Notes: generated by a model not told the origin, from the letters alone. Counted from the first letter of the stretch, positions 24,713 to 35,100 are shown. The stretch is 35,491 bases of DNA from Bacteroidia bacterium (GCA_025996895.1 BNTW01000023.1:1-35491), one strand, 5' to 3'. Translations and numbers: made by a program.

Positions 24713-27700
24713 TTAAAAATTAACATTTAAACCTACGGAAAATACTTTGGATAGCGGATACACATTACCAAAGCTTTCCCATCCGCCACTAATGGTTTCG
24801 GGGTCGAACATGGTTGCCAATTTGGTAGCCGTCCAAAGGTTTTCGCCAGAGGCAAAGATTCTCAATTTAGAGCAACCGAATTTATGGGTGATAGTTGCAG
24901 GAAGCGTATAACCGATTTGCAGGTTTTTCAAACGGATATAAGATGCATCTTGCAAATAGCGTGTTTGTTGAAATTGATTTTTTCCACTTCGGTTGAAAGA
25001 AGGATTGGGATAATAACCATCCACATTCGGGCCAAAAACATCATTATTGGAATAATCGGCAGGACGGTAATAATCCAAATGTTCTACAAAACCGGTGGAA
25101 TGCCAAAGACCGCCGCCACCCGGCGTATTATGACCGGCAGTAGCGCCCCAGAAATAATACGAACGTTGCCAATAATCCCTTTTACCGACACCTTGGAAAA
25201 AGGCACGAAAGTCGAAACCTTTATAAGAAGCATTCAAATCCAAAGAGAAAGGCAAATGAGGCGTGTCGTTGCCAATGATTTTCAAGTCATCGTGGTCGTC
25301 CAATGTACCGGCGCCTTCACTGATTTTACCGTTTCCGTTCAAATCTTTGTACATCACATCGCCTGCTACCCATTGAGTGCCGAGAGCATCTTGTCCACCA
25401 TTAGGCAAAGAAGCCAAATGGTCAATCATCTGTTGTTCGTCGCGAGCCAAGTCAATCGTTTCAAAGCCCCAAATATCGCCCAGATTTTTACCGGAATAAT
25501 AAGTCCAAATATTACCTGTCGGATTAAAGTATTTAGTCACTTTACCACGATAATCAGACAAGCGTACGGTGGCGCTATAAGAAAAATCGCCTATTTTGTC
25601 TTTCCATCCCAATTCCAATTCCCAGCCCTTGGTTTGCAATTCGGTATTGTTTGTCTTAGGCTCCGTATAACCATACGTTTTAGGCAATGTAGGAGCCGGT
25701 CCAATCTGGTCTTTGGTTGTACGGACATAATAGTCAGCCGTTAATGTCAATCGATTATTCAGCGCCGCAACATCTAAACCGATATTAAAGGTATTGATGC
25801 TTTCCCAAGTCCAAGTAGAAGAAACAGGGTCAGGAGAATAAGCTGTATTGGGACGAACACCTCCAATAAGCCAATCTCTACCGCCTCCTTGATTTAAAGG
25901 CATTCCCAAATAGGTGGGATAATAGAGCACCTCATTTTTATCATCGCCATAAGTATAAACGTTCCCGCCGCCCAATTCACCATACGAGACCCGAAATTTA
26001 AAGGTGCTTAGCTTGTCCAGGTTTTCTTCCCAAAAAGATTCACGTGCAATATTCCAACCGGCAGACACAGAAGGGAACAAATCCCAGCGGTGTTCTCTAC
26101 GGAAACGAGAGTTGCCGTCATATCTCAAGTTGACTTCCAATAAATATTTTTCTAAATAGTTGTAATTGATACGGCCAAAGAATCCGGCAGTTACCCAATC
26201 GTTGTAATAACCATTTGCCGAAGGCGCTTTCACAAGACCGTTTTCATCTAAACCGGAGTTCACATTCAACACAGGATATGCCGGGTCTTGAATGCCTGCT
26301 TTTTCAGCCGACAATTCGCGATACTTCATCTGTTCTGTTTGGAAACCGCCCATCACTTTGAAATTATGCGTATCGTTCAAGGATTTAGTATATTCCGTAT
26401 AGATATTGATGTCGTAATAGTTTGTTCGTGAAGCTCCTTCATATACAGCGCTGCTGGTAGAATAAGCATACGGATTACCCTCTACATCGTGATTATAGGT
26501 TATCTGGTTGTCCCAATGATTGAAATTATTTTCTGAACGGTAGTTCAGCTCGGCGAATGTTTTCCAGCCTTTGATTGGCTCCAACACGACTTGCACTTGT
26601 TGATACAACCAATCTTTTTGATACTTGTCCTGACCTCTATCTGCCAAGCCCAAAGCGGGTGAAGGGGAAGAATACAAAAATCCGTTCGGGTCGCGGAAAG
26701 GAAGAGTTGGCCAACCTTGACGAGCCAAGTCATGATACAATCCGCTGGTTAAAGCGGCAGGGCGTTCATATTCTTGACGAATAAAACGAGTCGAGTAATT
26801 TACGGTAGCCCAATCATTGAGTTTTGCTCCTACTTTGGCGCTTGCCGTATAACGATTAAAAATGTCTTGATTCAATTTCATCAAACCGTCTTGTCCCAAA
26901 AAGTTGCCGGAAATATAATAGTTGATGGTTTCCGAGCCGCCGGTCAAGCTGACATTGTGTTCTTGAGAGAAAGCTTGTTTTTTATAAATTTCGGCATACC
27001 AATCGGTGTTGGCATAACCATAGTCATAACCATCCGCCCATTTGCCGGTACCATTGATAGCTTCCGGAATACCGGCGGTATCAATTCCATTTTGATAATC
27101 CAAAATACGTTGCAGGTAAGCGGCATCAAATCTTGGATTTTCACTTCCATTGATAGAAGCATCATTAAAATACAAGGCAAACTTGTAGGAATCCAACATT
27201 TTCGGCAAGGTCATGGGTGAATTCCAACGGAAGTTGTTGTTGTAATTGAATTTTGCTTTCCCTTGTTGTCCTCTTTTAGTTGTAATCAGGATAACGCCAA
27301 AAGGCGCCCTTGACCCATAAATAGAAGAAGCGGCCGCATCTTTCAAAGTGGAAATGCTCTCGATATCCTGCGGGTTGAGGGCATTGATGTCGCCTTCCAT
27401 ACCGTCAATCAAGATAAGAGGGTCTGATTTTGAGCCTTCACCAATCGTTCCTTGTCCCCGCACGTTGATGCTGGGTTTGTCGTCTAAAGAGCCGTTGGTT
27501 TGTGTAATATTCAAACCGGTAATCAAACCTTGCAAGGCTTGTGCTACATTTTGAACAGGGCGGTCGGCCAAATCTTTGGCATTAACCACACCTACTGCAC
27601 CGGTTAAGTTTACTTTCTTTTGCGTACCGAAACCAACTACGACTACTTCATCCAACAATTTGTTGTCTTCGGCAAGCACTACGGTGAGTTTGCTTTGATT

Positions 27701-27979
27701 GTTTACCGCTACTTCTTTAGTGGAGTAGCCGATGTAGCTAAATACCAAGGTAGCATTGTTGGCAATACCTGTCAAGTCGAATTGACCATCCAAATTGGTA
27801 ACTGCGCCATTGTTGCTTCCTTTCACAAGTACCGAAACGCCGATAAGCGGTTCGTTTGTCGCTTCGTCCAGCACCACTCCGGAAACGGAATGTTGCTGAG
27901 CAAATACTGACATGCTCATTAAGGTCATCCAACAAAAGACGACGGCATGTCGAAAAGACTGTTTCACGTTGTTTCTCAT
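24713..27979 (-). CDS. SusC-family TonB-dependent outer-membrane glycan transporter
   Basis: The 1088-residue product has a signal peptide (to about residue 27) and a carboxypeptidase-D regulatory-like domain (about 30-105, HSVSGVVLDEATNEPLIGVSV). The TonB box region DEVVVVGFG is at 110-118. The plug domain, with NVRGQGTIGEG, LILIDGMEGDINALNPQDIES and SIYGSRAPFGVILITTKRG, precedes a 22-strand barrel that ends in Phe (FSVGLNVNF), as outer-membrane proteins do. It imports oligosaccharides using energy from TonB-ExbBD. It is the first gene of the PUL minus-strand operon. There is no N-terminal STN (secretin) domain, so anti-sigma signalling is not expected; control is probably by the HTCS. Confidence 0.97.
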   Translation of the reverse strand: MRNNVKQSFRHAVVFCWMTLMSMSVFAQQHSVSGVVLDEATNEPLIGVSVLVKGSNNGAVTNLDGQFDLTGIANNATLVFSYIGYSTKEVAVNNQSKLTVVLAEDNKLLDEVVVVGFGTQKKVNLTGAVGVVNAKDLADRPVQNVAQALQGLITGLNITQTNGSLDDKPSINVRGQGTIGEGSKSDPLILIDGMEGDINALNPQDIESISTLKDAAASSIYGSRAPFGVILITTKRGQQGKAKFNYNNNFRWNSPMTLPKMLDSYKFALYFNDASINGSENPRFDAAYLQRILDYQNGIDTAGIPEAINGTGKWADGYDYGYANTDWYAEIYKKQAFSQEHNVSLTGGSETINYYISGNFLGQDGLMKLNQDIFNRYTASAKVGAKLNDWATVNYSTRFIRQEYERPAALTSGLYHDLARQGWPTLPFRDPNGFLYSSPSPALGLADRGQDKYQKDWLYQQVQVVLEPIKGWKTFAELNYRSENNFNHWDNQITYNHDVEGNPYAYSTSSAVYEGASRTNYYDINIYTEYTKSLNDTHNFKVMGGFQTEQMKYRELSAEKAGIQDPAYPVLNVNSGLDENGLVKAPSANGYYNDWVTAGFFGRINYNYLEKYLLEVNLRYDGNSRFRREHRWDLFPSVSAGWNIARESFWEENLDKLSTFKFRVSYGELGGGNVYTYGDDKNEVLYYPTYLGMPLNQGGGRDWLIGGVRPNTAYSPDPVSSTWTWESINTFNIGLDVAALNNRLTLTADYYVRTTKDQIGPAPTLPKTYGYTEPKTNNTELQTKGWELELGWKDKIGDFSYSATVRLSDYRGKVTKYFNPTGNIWTYYSGKNLGDIWGFETIDLARDEQQMIDHLASLPNGGQDALGTQWVAGDVMYKDLNGNGKISEGAGTLDDHDDLKIIGNDTPHLPFSLDLNASYKGFDFRAFFQGVGKRDYWQRSYYFWGATAGHNTPGGGGLWHSTGFVEHLDYYRPADYSNNDVFGPNVDGYYPNPSFNRSGKNQFQQTRYLQDASYIRLKNLQIGYTLPATITHKFGCSKLRIFASGENLWTATKLATMFDPETISGGWESFGNVYPLSKVFSVGLNVNF

Positions 27980-28035
27980 GATAGTTCTTCCAAAGATTAA
28001 ATATTAATAAATTGTTGTTTCACCTGTTTATTTCA

Positions 28036-28043
28036 CAAATGTA
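28036..28043 (-). promoter_or_regulatory. -7 box of the susC operon promoter
   Basis: TACATTTG on the minus strand fits TAnnTTTG. The predicted start is near 28029, giving a leader of about 50 bases. No TTTG lies 19-21 bases upstream, as expected for a promoter that needs an activator. Confidence 0.5.
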
Positions 28044-28094
28044 CTGCAAAAGTGCATCAAAGAAATGAGTATTAGGGGTATTCTGCATTCATTT

Positions 28095-28151
28095 AGGTAG
28101 ATTAATGCGCCATTACGTCTCAATAGACCTTTTTTACCGATAATTCTACCT
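28095..28151. promoter_or_regulatory. Candidate HTCS operator region between the divergent PUL promoters
   Basis: AGGTAGATTAAT at 28095-28106 and a 10-of-12 inverted copy at 28140-28151 (AGGTAGAATTAT on the minus strand) frame this stretch. It also holds GACCTTTTTTACCGATAA at 28126-28143, whose exact reverse complement recurs at 31016-31033 before the next plus-strand gene. It lies between the two divergent -7 boxes. Binding by the HTCS is inference only. Confidence 0.4.
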
Positions 28152-28170
28152 CCTTTATTAGATAGGCAGC

Positions 28171-28178
28171 TACTTTTG
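28171..28178 (+). promoter_or_regulatory. -7 box of the GH128-like gene promoter
   Basis: TACTTTTG fits TAnnTTTG. The start near 28185 leaves about 20 bases before the ATG at 28206. It overlaps an upstream in-frame TTG, which therefore cannot be the start. No -33 TTTG is present. Confidence 0.5.
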
Positions 28179-28205
28179 CTGCATAACATCAATATTCTAA
28201 ATCAC

Positions 28206-31001
28206 ATGAAATTCAAACATTACTTATTCATTCCGATGATGCTTTGTTGTCTGTTGGCCGGTCCGGTAAATATACAGGCAGAAACAGTAACAAGTGTATC
28301 AACAAGCCGTACTTTAAGCGGCAATGACGAACTGCACATCACAAGCACCACACCCATCACAGGGGATGCGGTCATCAACATCACCTCCACCGATGCCTAC
28401 CTTTTTTTCGACAAGGTAAAACCGTCCGTTGTGCTGGCGAATTACAAAAATGCCATTCAAATCAATGGTGAAGTCATCAACCCTACTGCCGGCGATGCTT
28501 CCAACTGCCGGTTGGTAGTCTATAAAGAAGGCGCCGCCGTAGTTCCCCATTCACCGGCTTATCAGCCCCTGGAGTCCTTTACCGAACTGAATTTCGGAGG
28601 TCAATCGCAGAAATACACTGTTGATCAGTACTATACCAATGCGCCGGTTTCGGATATTCCGCAAAACCGGAGAGCGGCATTAGCCAACGACAACAGCATC
28701 CGTTCCATCAAACTGAAAAGAGGCTATATGGCTACTTTGGCCAACGAACCCAACGGAATGGGCTACAGCCGCATTTTCATTGCCGATGCGGAAGATATTA
28801 ATATCAACTTGCCTTATGAATTGGATGGCAAAATCTCTTTCATCCGGGTTTTCCCTTGGGAATGGGTATCTAAAAAAGGCTGGTGCGGCGGCACATGGAA
28901 CGAACCGGCTTTGTTTGAGAAGAACTTAGCCCACGGCGATACACAATCCGATTTGATAAACGCTACCTGGTATTACCATTGGGGCGCTACCGTAGGCGGA
29001 AGCGCTAATGCGACCATCAATACAATGGTGAATGAAGAATTTGTACCCGAAAAATGGGGCAAAGGAGGCGGTGTCAGCGCTTTTTATTCCAACAAACGCT
29101 GGTCGCATTTACTGGGTGCGAATGAGCCTGATCATTCCGAACAATCCAATATGACGGTAGAAGAAGCCATTGAAGAATGGCCTATCCTGATGAAAACAGG
29201 CGCCCGCTTAGGTTCGCCTGCCACTACCGACTATTCCTGGCTGTATCGTTTTATGACCGAAGCTGCTGCCCGCAACTATCGCGTGGATTATGTAGTAGTA
29301 CATGCGTATTGGGGAGGCAAAAGCCCGGCAAACTGGTACAACGACTTGAAAAAAGTACACGAAACCACCGGCCGCCCTATCTGGATTAAAGAATGGAACA
29401 ATGGCGCCAACTGGACTACGGAAGGCGGTTGGGATGGCAGAGGCTACAACGAACACAATGCCAACAAACAATTAAATGACCTGAAAGGTATTTTGCAAGT
29501 ATTGGACACCGCTTCCTTTATCGAACGCTATTCTATTTATAACTGGGTGGAAGATTGCCGTCAGATTATTACCAAAAACGGCGATTTGACCAAAGCAGGC
29601 GAATATTACGCTTCCACTACGCCCGGTTTTGCATTCAACCGAGCCAAAGAGGTAATCCCTGTCTGGAATATACAAACGGCTAAATTGAGCTATTCCTATT
29701 CGGCAAGCGAAGGCAAACTGCGTTTGCTCTGGACGGATGAGAATGGCGAATTAACAAGCAAATACATTATCGAACAATCGTTTGACCGTCAAAACTGGGA
29801 GGTGATAGGCGAAGTGACTTCACCTTATATACACGAATACCTGACCGATGTATTTACGGCAGACGAACTTCCCAACGGCGAAGTGCATTATCGCCTTAAA
29901 ACGGTGGATGCCGGAGGCAATATCAAAGTGTCGAATATTGTAAAATACGACATACTGGCAAATAAAGCGAATACCTTGCTCACGGCTACGAATCTGAAAG
30001 TAAAAGAAGACTGGTCGGTGTCTTTGTTTGAAAACGAATTGCCCAACGATATTACTTTTGCTCTCGGTACGGTATCTTATCGCAACCGCACTCCTTTGAC
30101 GGCTCGCGCCCGCAACATCAATTCTTCTTCGGTAGAGTTGCAACTGCGTACTTGGGACTATTTGTTGGATATTACTTTCCAAAATCCGGATACGTTAGGT
30201 TTTTTGGCTATTCCTCGTGGTGTGCATCAGTTTGGCGGGATTAAAGTCTTAGCCGATACCTTACATGATGTAAGCAAAGCTTGGCGTACCGTTACTTTTG
30301 CTACGCCTTTTGATGTAGTGCCGGTAGTAATAGCCACCCAAATAACGGCCAACGACCCGATTGCTTCGGCAGCACGTATCCGCAACGTCACGAAGACCGG
30401 CTTTGACATTTCCCGCAAGTACGAGCAAGGCAAGACCAATGTCTTTGAAGACATTTCCTATATTGCAGCGACTCCGGGTACCGGTGTTTATGACGGCGAC
30501 AAACAAATCGAAGCAGGCATTAATGACGGCGTTTCGGGCGTTGCTTATAATAAAGCCGCGACTATCCATTTTGAAAACACCTATGCCGAACCCGTCTTCT
30601 TCGGTTTTATGCAGACTTGCAACGATGAAACAGCTGCCACTCTTCGCCTTAAAACGAAAACAGCCAATAAAGTGGAGATATTCAAGGACAAAGAAAGATC
30701 GACCAATCAAACCGAGCCGAAAGCAGAAAAGATTGGCTATATCGTGCTGGGAAACACTATTGCTACTACGGCTATTCGTCCGGTAGAGATGACTGCCTAT
30801 GCACAAATCATCTATGAAACAGCAACCAACCGGATTTATCTGTCCGGCCATGCACCGATGAATACGGCCGAAGTCTATTCCTTGTTAGGAGCGAAAGTAG
30901 CTTCGGCAAAAGTTTGCTATGAACTGAGCGTAAAGCATTTGCATCAAGGGGTCTATATCGCAATGGTGAATGGGCAAACACAAAAGATAGTGGTGAAATA
31001 A
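28206..31001 (+). CDS. Secreted Glyco_hydro_cc/GH128-like enzyme with lectin-like region and T9SS tail
   Basis: From the ATG at 28206 the product is 931 residues with a signal peptide (MKFKHYLFIPMMLCCLLAGPVNIQA). An N-terminal beta-rich domain precedes a TIM-barrel-like region (about 190-470). This region has the paired acids of clan-A hydrolases: Glu307 in LLGANEPDHSEQ and Glu396 in PIWIKEWNNGANW. The pattern is closest to the glycosyl hydrolase catalytic core of GH128, known for beta-1,3-glucanases. The C-terminal half has a beta-sandwich (SKYIIEQSFDRQNWEVIGEV) and a segment resembling H-type lectin repeats (IRNVTKTGFDISRKY), a low-confidence match. The last 70 residues, ending GVYIAMVNGQTQKIVVK, look like a T9SS sorting domain. 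Given its neighbours, the substrate may be beta-1,3-galactan rather than glucan. That is inference. Confidence 0.7.
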   Translation: MKFKHYLFIPMMLCCLLAGPVNIQAETVTSVSTSRTLSGNDELHITSTTPITGDAVINITSTDAYLFFDKVKPSVVLANYKNAIQINGEVINPTAGDASNCRLVVYKEGAAVVPHSPAYQPLESFTELNFGGQSQKYTVDQYYTNAPVSDIPQNRRAALANDNSIRSIKLKRGYMATLANEPNGMGYSRIFIADAEDININLPYELDGKISFIRVFPWEWVSKKGWCGGTWNEPALFEKNLAHGDTQSDLINATWYYHWGATVGGSANATINTMVNEEFVPEKWGKGGGVSAFYSNKRWSHLLGANEPDHSEQSNMTVEEAIEEWPILMKTGARLGSPATTDYSWLYRFMTEAAARNYRVDYVVVHAYWGGKSPANWYNDLKKVHETTGRPIWIKEWNNGANWTTEGGWDGRGYNEHNANKQLNDLKGILQVLDTASFIERYSIYNWVEDCRQIITKNGDLTKAGEYYASTTPGFAFNRAKEVIPVWNIQTAKLSYSYSASEGKLRLLWTDENGELTSKYIIEQSFDRQNWEVIGEVTSPYIHEYLTDVFTADELPNGEVHYRLKTVDAGGNIKVSNIVKYDILANKANTLLTATNLKVKEDWSVSLFENELPNDITFALGTVSYRNRTPLTARARNINSSSVELQLRTWDYLLDITFQNPDTLGFLAIPRGVHQFGGIKVLADTLHDVSKAWRTVTFATPFDVVPVVIATQITANDPIASAARIRNVTKTGFDISRKYEQGKTNVFEDISYIAATPGTGVYDGDKQIEAGINDGVSGVAYNKAATIHFENTYAEPVFFGFMQTCNDETAATLRLKTKTANKVEIFKDKERSTNQTEPKAEKIGYIVLGNTIATTAIRPVEMTAYAQIIYETATNRIYLSGHAPMNTAEVYSLLGAKVASAKVCYELSVKHLHQGVYIAMVNGQTQKIVVK

Positions 31002-31015
31002 CGATCAGGTACTAT

Positions 31016-31066
31016 TTATCGGTAAAAAAGGTCGAATAAAGCACTAATCCTGCTTATTCGACCTTT
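31016..31066 (+). promoter_or_regulatory. Shared 18-nt element overlapping a long intergenic hairpin
   Basis: TTATCGGTAAAAAAGGTC at 31016-31033 is the exact reverse complement of 28126-28143. Its right part forms the left arm of a 13-bp hairpin, 31027-31039 with 31054-31066, which sits 25 bases after the GH128-like stop. The tail is only weakly T-rich, so it may be a poor terminator, a regulatory site, or both. Confidence 0.45.
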
Positions 31067-31104
31067 CTTACATATAAACAGACCTGATTAGATTAAAGGC
31101 AATC

Positions 31105-31112
31105 TATATTTG
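31105..31112 (+). promoter_or_regulatory. -7 box of the small T9SS protein gene
   Basis: TATATTTG fits TAnnTTTG. The start near 31119 gives a leader of about 58 bases. The leader opens with a CGAATA/TATTCG inverted repeat (31119-31139). No -33 TTTG was found. Confidence 0.5.
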
Positions 31113-31176
31113 CACTGTCGAATAGGACGTGCTTATTCGCTAAAGTCTAATATCAACAATTAATACATTTTTTATT

Positions 31177-32019
31177 ATGAAACGTTATTACTTTTTATTT
31201 TCAGCAGTAGTGGCCGGTTTGTTTACTACTCTTAGTATGAATGCACAGGATACTCCGGTTGCAGGAAAACAATTTCGTATTGTTACCGACGCAGGTTTGT
31301 ATTTAACTTATGATGCTGATTGGAATGCTGATGGCTGGAATCTTTTCTACCTGGACAGTTTGTACACAGTTGCATTTGATCAGGAATATACCGTTCCTTA
31401 TACGGGCAGGGATCCGGAGACAATAACATTAAAGATTAACCCTCAAAAGCAAATCTTTACTTTGATTAATCCCGATCCAAATGATCCTGACATCTGGGCT
31501 GTTGAATCGTATGACGGACAGTATTTAGGACAAGATGTTCGTAATGGTTGGGATATTACCGCTGTAGCTTCAGCAGACGATGCCAATGGGCAATTGTTCT
31601 TTGAATGCGATAATGAATGGTCGTTGTATTCATTTAAATTCAAGGATTTATCCACCTACATCGCATCCGATCACAATGTGGCGGGACTTATCATTAATAA
31701 ATACGATGATGGATGGGAACATGTGGATCACTCTTTCCTTTATCGCGACAAACCCAGTGGCCAAACGGTTTTTCTGTTTGAATCTGCTGTTACCGGAATC
31801 AAAAATGTAAAAAGCATAAAAGACTTGGCTGTTTCTGTTCGCGGAAATGCATTATCCGTTGACAAAGCGAATGGTACTTTGGTTTCTATCTATAACATCG
31901 CAGGTGCTAAAGTAATCGAAACTTCTTTACAAGGAGATGTAAACTTAAGTAAATTACCTGCCGGCGTATATATAGTGGCTACCGCTGCCGGCGAAAGAGC
32001 TAAGTTCATTAAAAAATAA
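31177..32019 (+). CDS. Unrecognised small secreted protein with T9SS sorting domain
   Basis: The 280-residue product has a signal peptide (MKRYYFLFSAVVAGLFTTLSMNA) and a C-terminal T9SS type A domain of about 70 residues (LSKLPAGVYIVATAAGERAKFIKK at the end). The middle, about 28-205, is rich in Trp, Tyr, Asp and beta-strand-like repeats: GKQFRIVTDAGLYLTYD, WAVESYDGQYLGQDV, LSTYIASDHNVAGLII. These resemble beta-trefoil or ricin-like lobes, but I cannot assign a family. It contains no visible catalytic motif. It lies between the GH128-like gene and the HTCS, with its own promoter box, so a surface glycan-binding role within the PUL is plausible but unproven. Confidence 0.75.
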   Translation: MKRYYFLFSAVVAGLFTTLSMNAQDTPVAGKQFRIVTDAGLYLTYDADWNADGWNLFYLDSLYTVAFDQEYTVPYTGRDPETITLKINPQKQIFTLINPDPNDPDIWAVESYDGQYLGQDVRNGWDITAVASADDANGQLFFECDNEWSLYSFKFKDLSTYIASDHNVAGLIINKYDDGWEHVDHSFLYRDKPSGQTVFLFESAVTGIKNVKSIKDLAVSVRGNALSVDKANGTLVSIYNIAGAKVIETSLQGDVNLSKLPAGVYIVATAAGERAKFIKK

Positions 32020-32038
32020 ATTTGTCACTCTATTCTTA

Positions 32039-32083
32039 GACCCTGTTATTGCTCATTTGGGATAGTAACAGGGTCTATTTTCT
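32039..32083 (+). terminator. Terminator after the small T9SS protein gene
   Basis: A 10-bp stem, GACCCTGTTA (32039-32048) with TAACAGGGTC (32066-32075), is followed by TATTTTCTTTT. It separates this gene from the HTCS gene. Confidence 0.8.
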
Positions 32084-32100
32084 TTTAACAAGAAATAACC

Positions 32101-32108
32101 TATCTTTG
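32101..32108 (+). promoter_or_regulatory. -7 box of the HTCS promoter
   Basis: TATCTTTG fits TAnnTTTG. The start near 32115 leaves about 27 bases before the ATG at 32142. This implies the sensor is transcribed separately, probably at a constant level. Confidence 0.5.
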
Positions 32109-32141
32109 TAATCTAATCCAATTTAATTTGCAGAAGAACGG

Positions 32142-35100
32142 ATGAAAAGACTTACATCCCATACGAAACAATTTCTCCTTGTCTTCCTATTGATAACAGG
32201 CTCTTTCTCTATTTTGGGAGCCGAGAATTGGTACTCGCTTCAAGTGCTGACTACGGCCAATGGATTGCCTACTGATGAGGTAAGACAGGTATATCAAGAT
32301 AAGGACGGGTATGTTTGGATTGCCACTACCGATGGTTTGTGCCGCTATGATGGGGCACAGTTGAAGACTTACAAAGCGAATCTTTACAAGCCCGGCTTGC
32401 TGTCGAGCAATAAAATCACCGCTATGGCGGAAGACAACGAGCATAACTTGTGGATAGGCACCGACGCCGGCTTGAATATCCTCAACAAATTGACCGGAGA
32501 GATACGTCAAATAGAGCCGAAGAAGCTGTTAGGCAGTAATGTACAAGCCATACTCACAACCCGGAACGGACAAGTATGGATAGGAACAGCCAACGGACTG
32601 AATCTATATCAGCCGGAAAGTGATTCGTTTCTCCATTATGATAATGCTTCAACCAACTACAAACTGCGGGGCAACGACATCAAGACTTTGATAGAAGACA
32701 GCAAAGGGAATATCTGGATAGGTACATGGAACGAAGGCATCACTCGCTACAATCCTTCCGATGGCGTGTTTCACGACTATCCCCATATCAATCCGGGTAA
32801 TTCCGCGCATATCCTTTTCGAAGATGATGATAAAAATATCTGGGTAGGCAGTTGGGGCTATGGTTTGTTTCGCTTGGAAAACCCGTATAACCCTCAACGA
32901 GTGAAATATATTAATTACAGCCACGCAAAAGGCAACCCCAATAGTTTGTCGGACGATATTATTTATTCGTTATCGCAAGATAAAAACACCTCTGCTATCT
33001 GGGTAGGTACTCGAAGCGGATTGAGCGTGTTGAACAGGATAGAGAATACCACTTCTTTCACCAACCACCTGCCCAATCATTCGGAAGAATCTTTATCGTA
33101 TAATGAAATCAATTCTATCCTTTGCGACCATTCCGGAATCATGTGGTTGGGCTCCTTAGGCGGTGGCGTGAGTGTGGTGAATACCCAGTCCAGACCTTTT
33201 CATCTCAATCCCTTGGAAGAAGTCAAAAGCGTCTTTGCTACGAATTCGGTGCGGAGCATTTATATCGACGAACAAGGCTTCGAATGGCTGGGAATAGGCA
33301 GTTACGGTTTATTCACTTCTTATCCGGGCTTTCGCGACAATCCCATCCATGCTACGGTCTATCAGACTATCCAAGAGAGCCGGACCGATGCTTATTGGCT
33401 GGCCACTTATGGCGAAGGAGTATATGTTTACGACCCGAATTCGCCTGCCGGAAAAGTGAAGAATTTCCGTGTCGATAGCGATCCTTGGTTGAGCAACGAT
33501 TGTGTGTTCTATCTTTTTGAAGATGCAAATCAAATTATGTGGATGGGTACTTTGAGGGGGTTAAGTCTTTATGACACCAAGAATGGCAAAGGAGCCTCTT
33601 TTCCCTCTTTGGGACAAACGGAAGAAACAGGCAAGCGTTATTCCGTAGTGAGTATGGCAGTTGCAGATGATACTACCGTATGGCTTGCAACGACTGAAGC
33701 AGGCGCTTTCCGTGTGACCAAAGACGATGCCAAACATAAGATTGAAGCTTTTACACCCTATACGGTAGAAAACGATAAAGTGAACAACAATCATATACAA
33801 GTCATCTATAAAGACAGTAAGAACAGGGTATGGATGGGTAGCGAAGGAGGCGGCTTGAGTCTTTTCGATAAAGAAAAAGACGCTTTTGTAAGTGTACACC
33901 AAAAGTACAACTTGCCGGGCGACATCATCTACAGCATGGAAGAAGACAATGAGGGGAATCTTTTCATAGCGACCAATGCCGGTCTGGTAAAAATAGAATT
34001 TCTACAAGGTTCTCTTAATAATGTGGTCTCCCATACCTACACGATAGCCGATGGTTTGCAAGCCAACTCGTTCAATCGCAACGCAGCTTTCAAAACCGGA
34101 GACGGCATCCTGTATTTCGGCGGTCATAAAGGCTACAACTCTTTTGATCCGGCCCTTATGAAAGAGCTTAAGACTTATGCCCCGCTCGTGATTACCGATA
34201 TAAAGATATTCAATAAATCGTTAGAAAATGTGGACGATAAACTGCGTAAGAAAATATCCGTCAATGCGCCCGGTTATACCAAAGCAATCCGCTTGCCGTA
34301 TAAGTACAATAATTTCACTATCGAATTTACTTCTCTCAACTATGCCCATACGAAACAAGACCGGTATGCCTATAAACTGACCGGTTTTGATTCCGAATGG
34401 CAATATACGGATGCCTCCCGCAGTTTTGCTTCGTATAATAATCTCAAGAGCGGGACTTACCGTTTCTCGGTGAAAGCCTCGGATGAAAGCGGTGGTTGGG
34501 GCGAACAGGAAACCACACTTACCGTAGTCATATTACCCCCTTTCTGGCTTACCTGGTGGGCGTTGCTCCTTTATTTCATTTTGGCAATTGCCATTGTTTA
34601 CTCCGTTATACAAGTTGCCCGCCACCGGATTTCCTTAAATAATGCTTTAAAAGTAAAAGGTTTGGAGAAAGAGAAAATAGAAGAGTTGAATCATGCTAAA
34701 CTGCAATTCTTTACCAATATCACGCATGAGTTCCTTACACCGCTCACGATACTGTCGGCTTCGGTGGATGACCTCAAAATGACGGAACCGCAATACAATG
34801 AGTATTACGAGGTGATGAGTACCAATATCAATCGTTTAATCCGCCTCTTGCAACAGATACTGGAATTTCGCAAAGCCGAAACGGGTAACCTGAAACTGAA
34901 AGTGTCCAACGGCGATATCGCCGCTTTCATTAAATCGGGCGTAGATAGCTTTAAGCCGTTGATGAAAAAGAACAAAATGCACTTTTCGTTAATCTGCGAA
35001 CCGGAAAATATTACCGGTTTCTTCGACCATGATAAAGTGGATAAAATACTCTTCAACCTCTTGTCGAATGCCTCCAAATACAATAAAGAAGGCGGTTTTA

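Noticed and set aside
28176..28205. TTG start for the GH128-like gene
   Set aside because: It overlaps the TACTTTTG promoter box. The ATG at 28206 begins a clean signal peptide.
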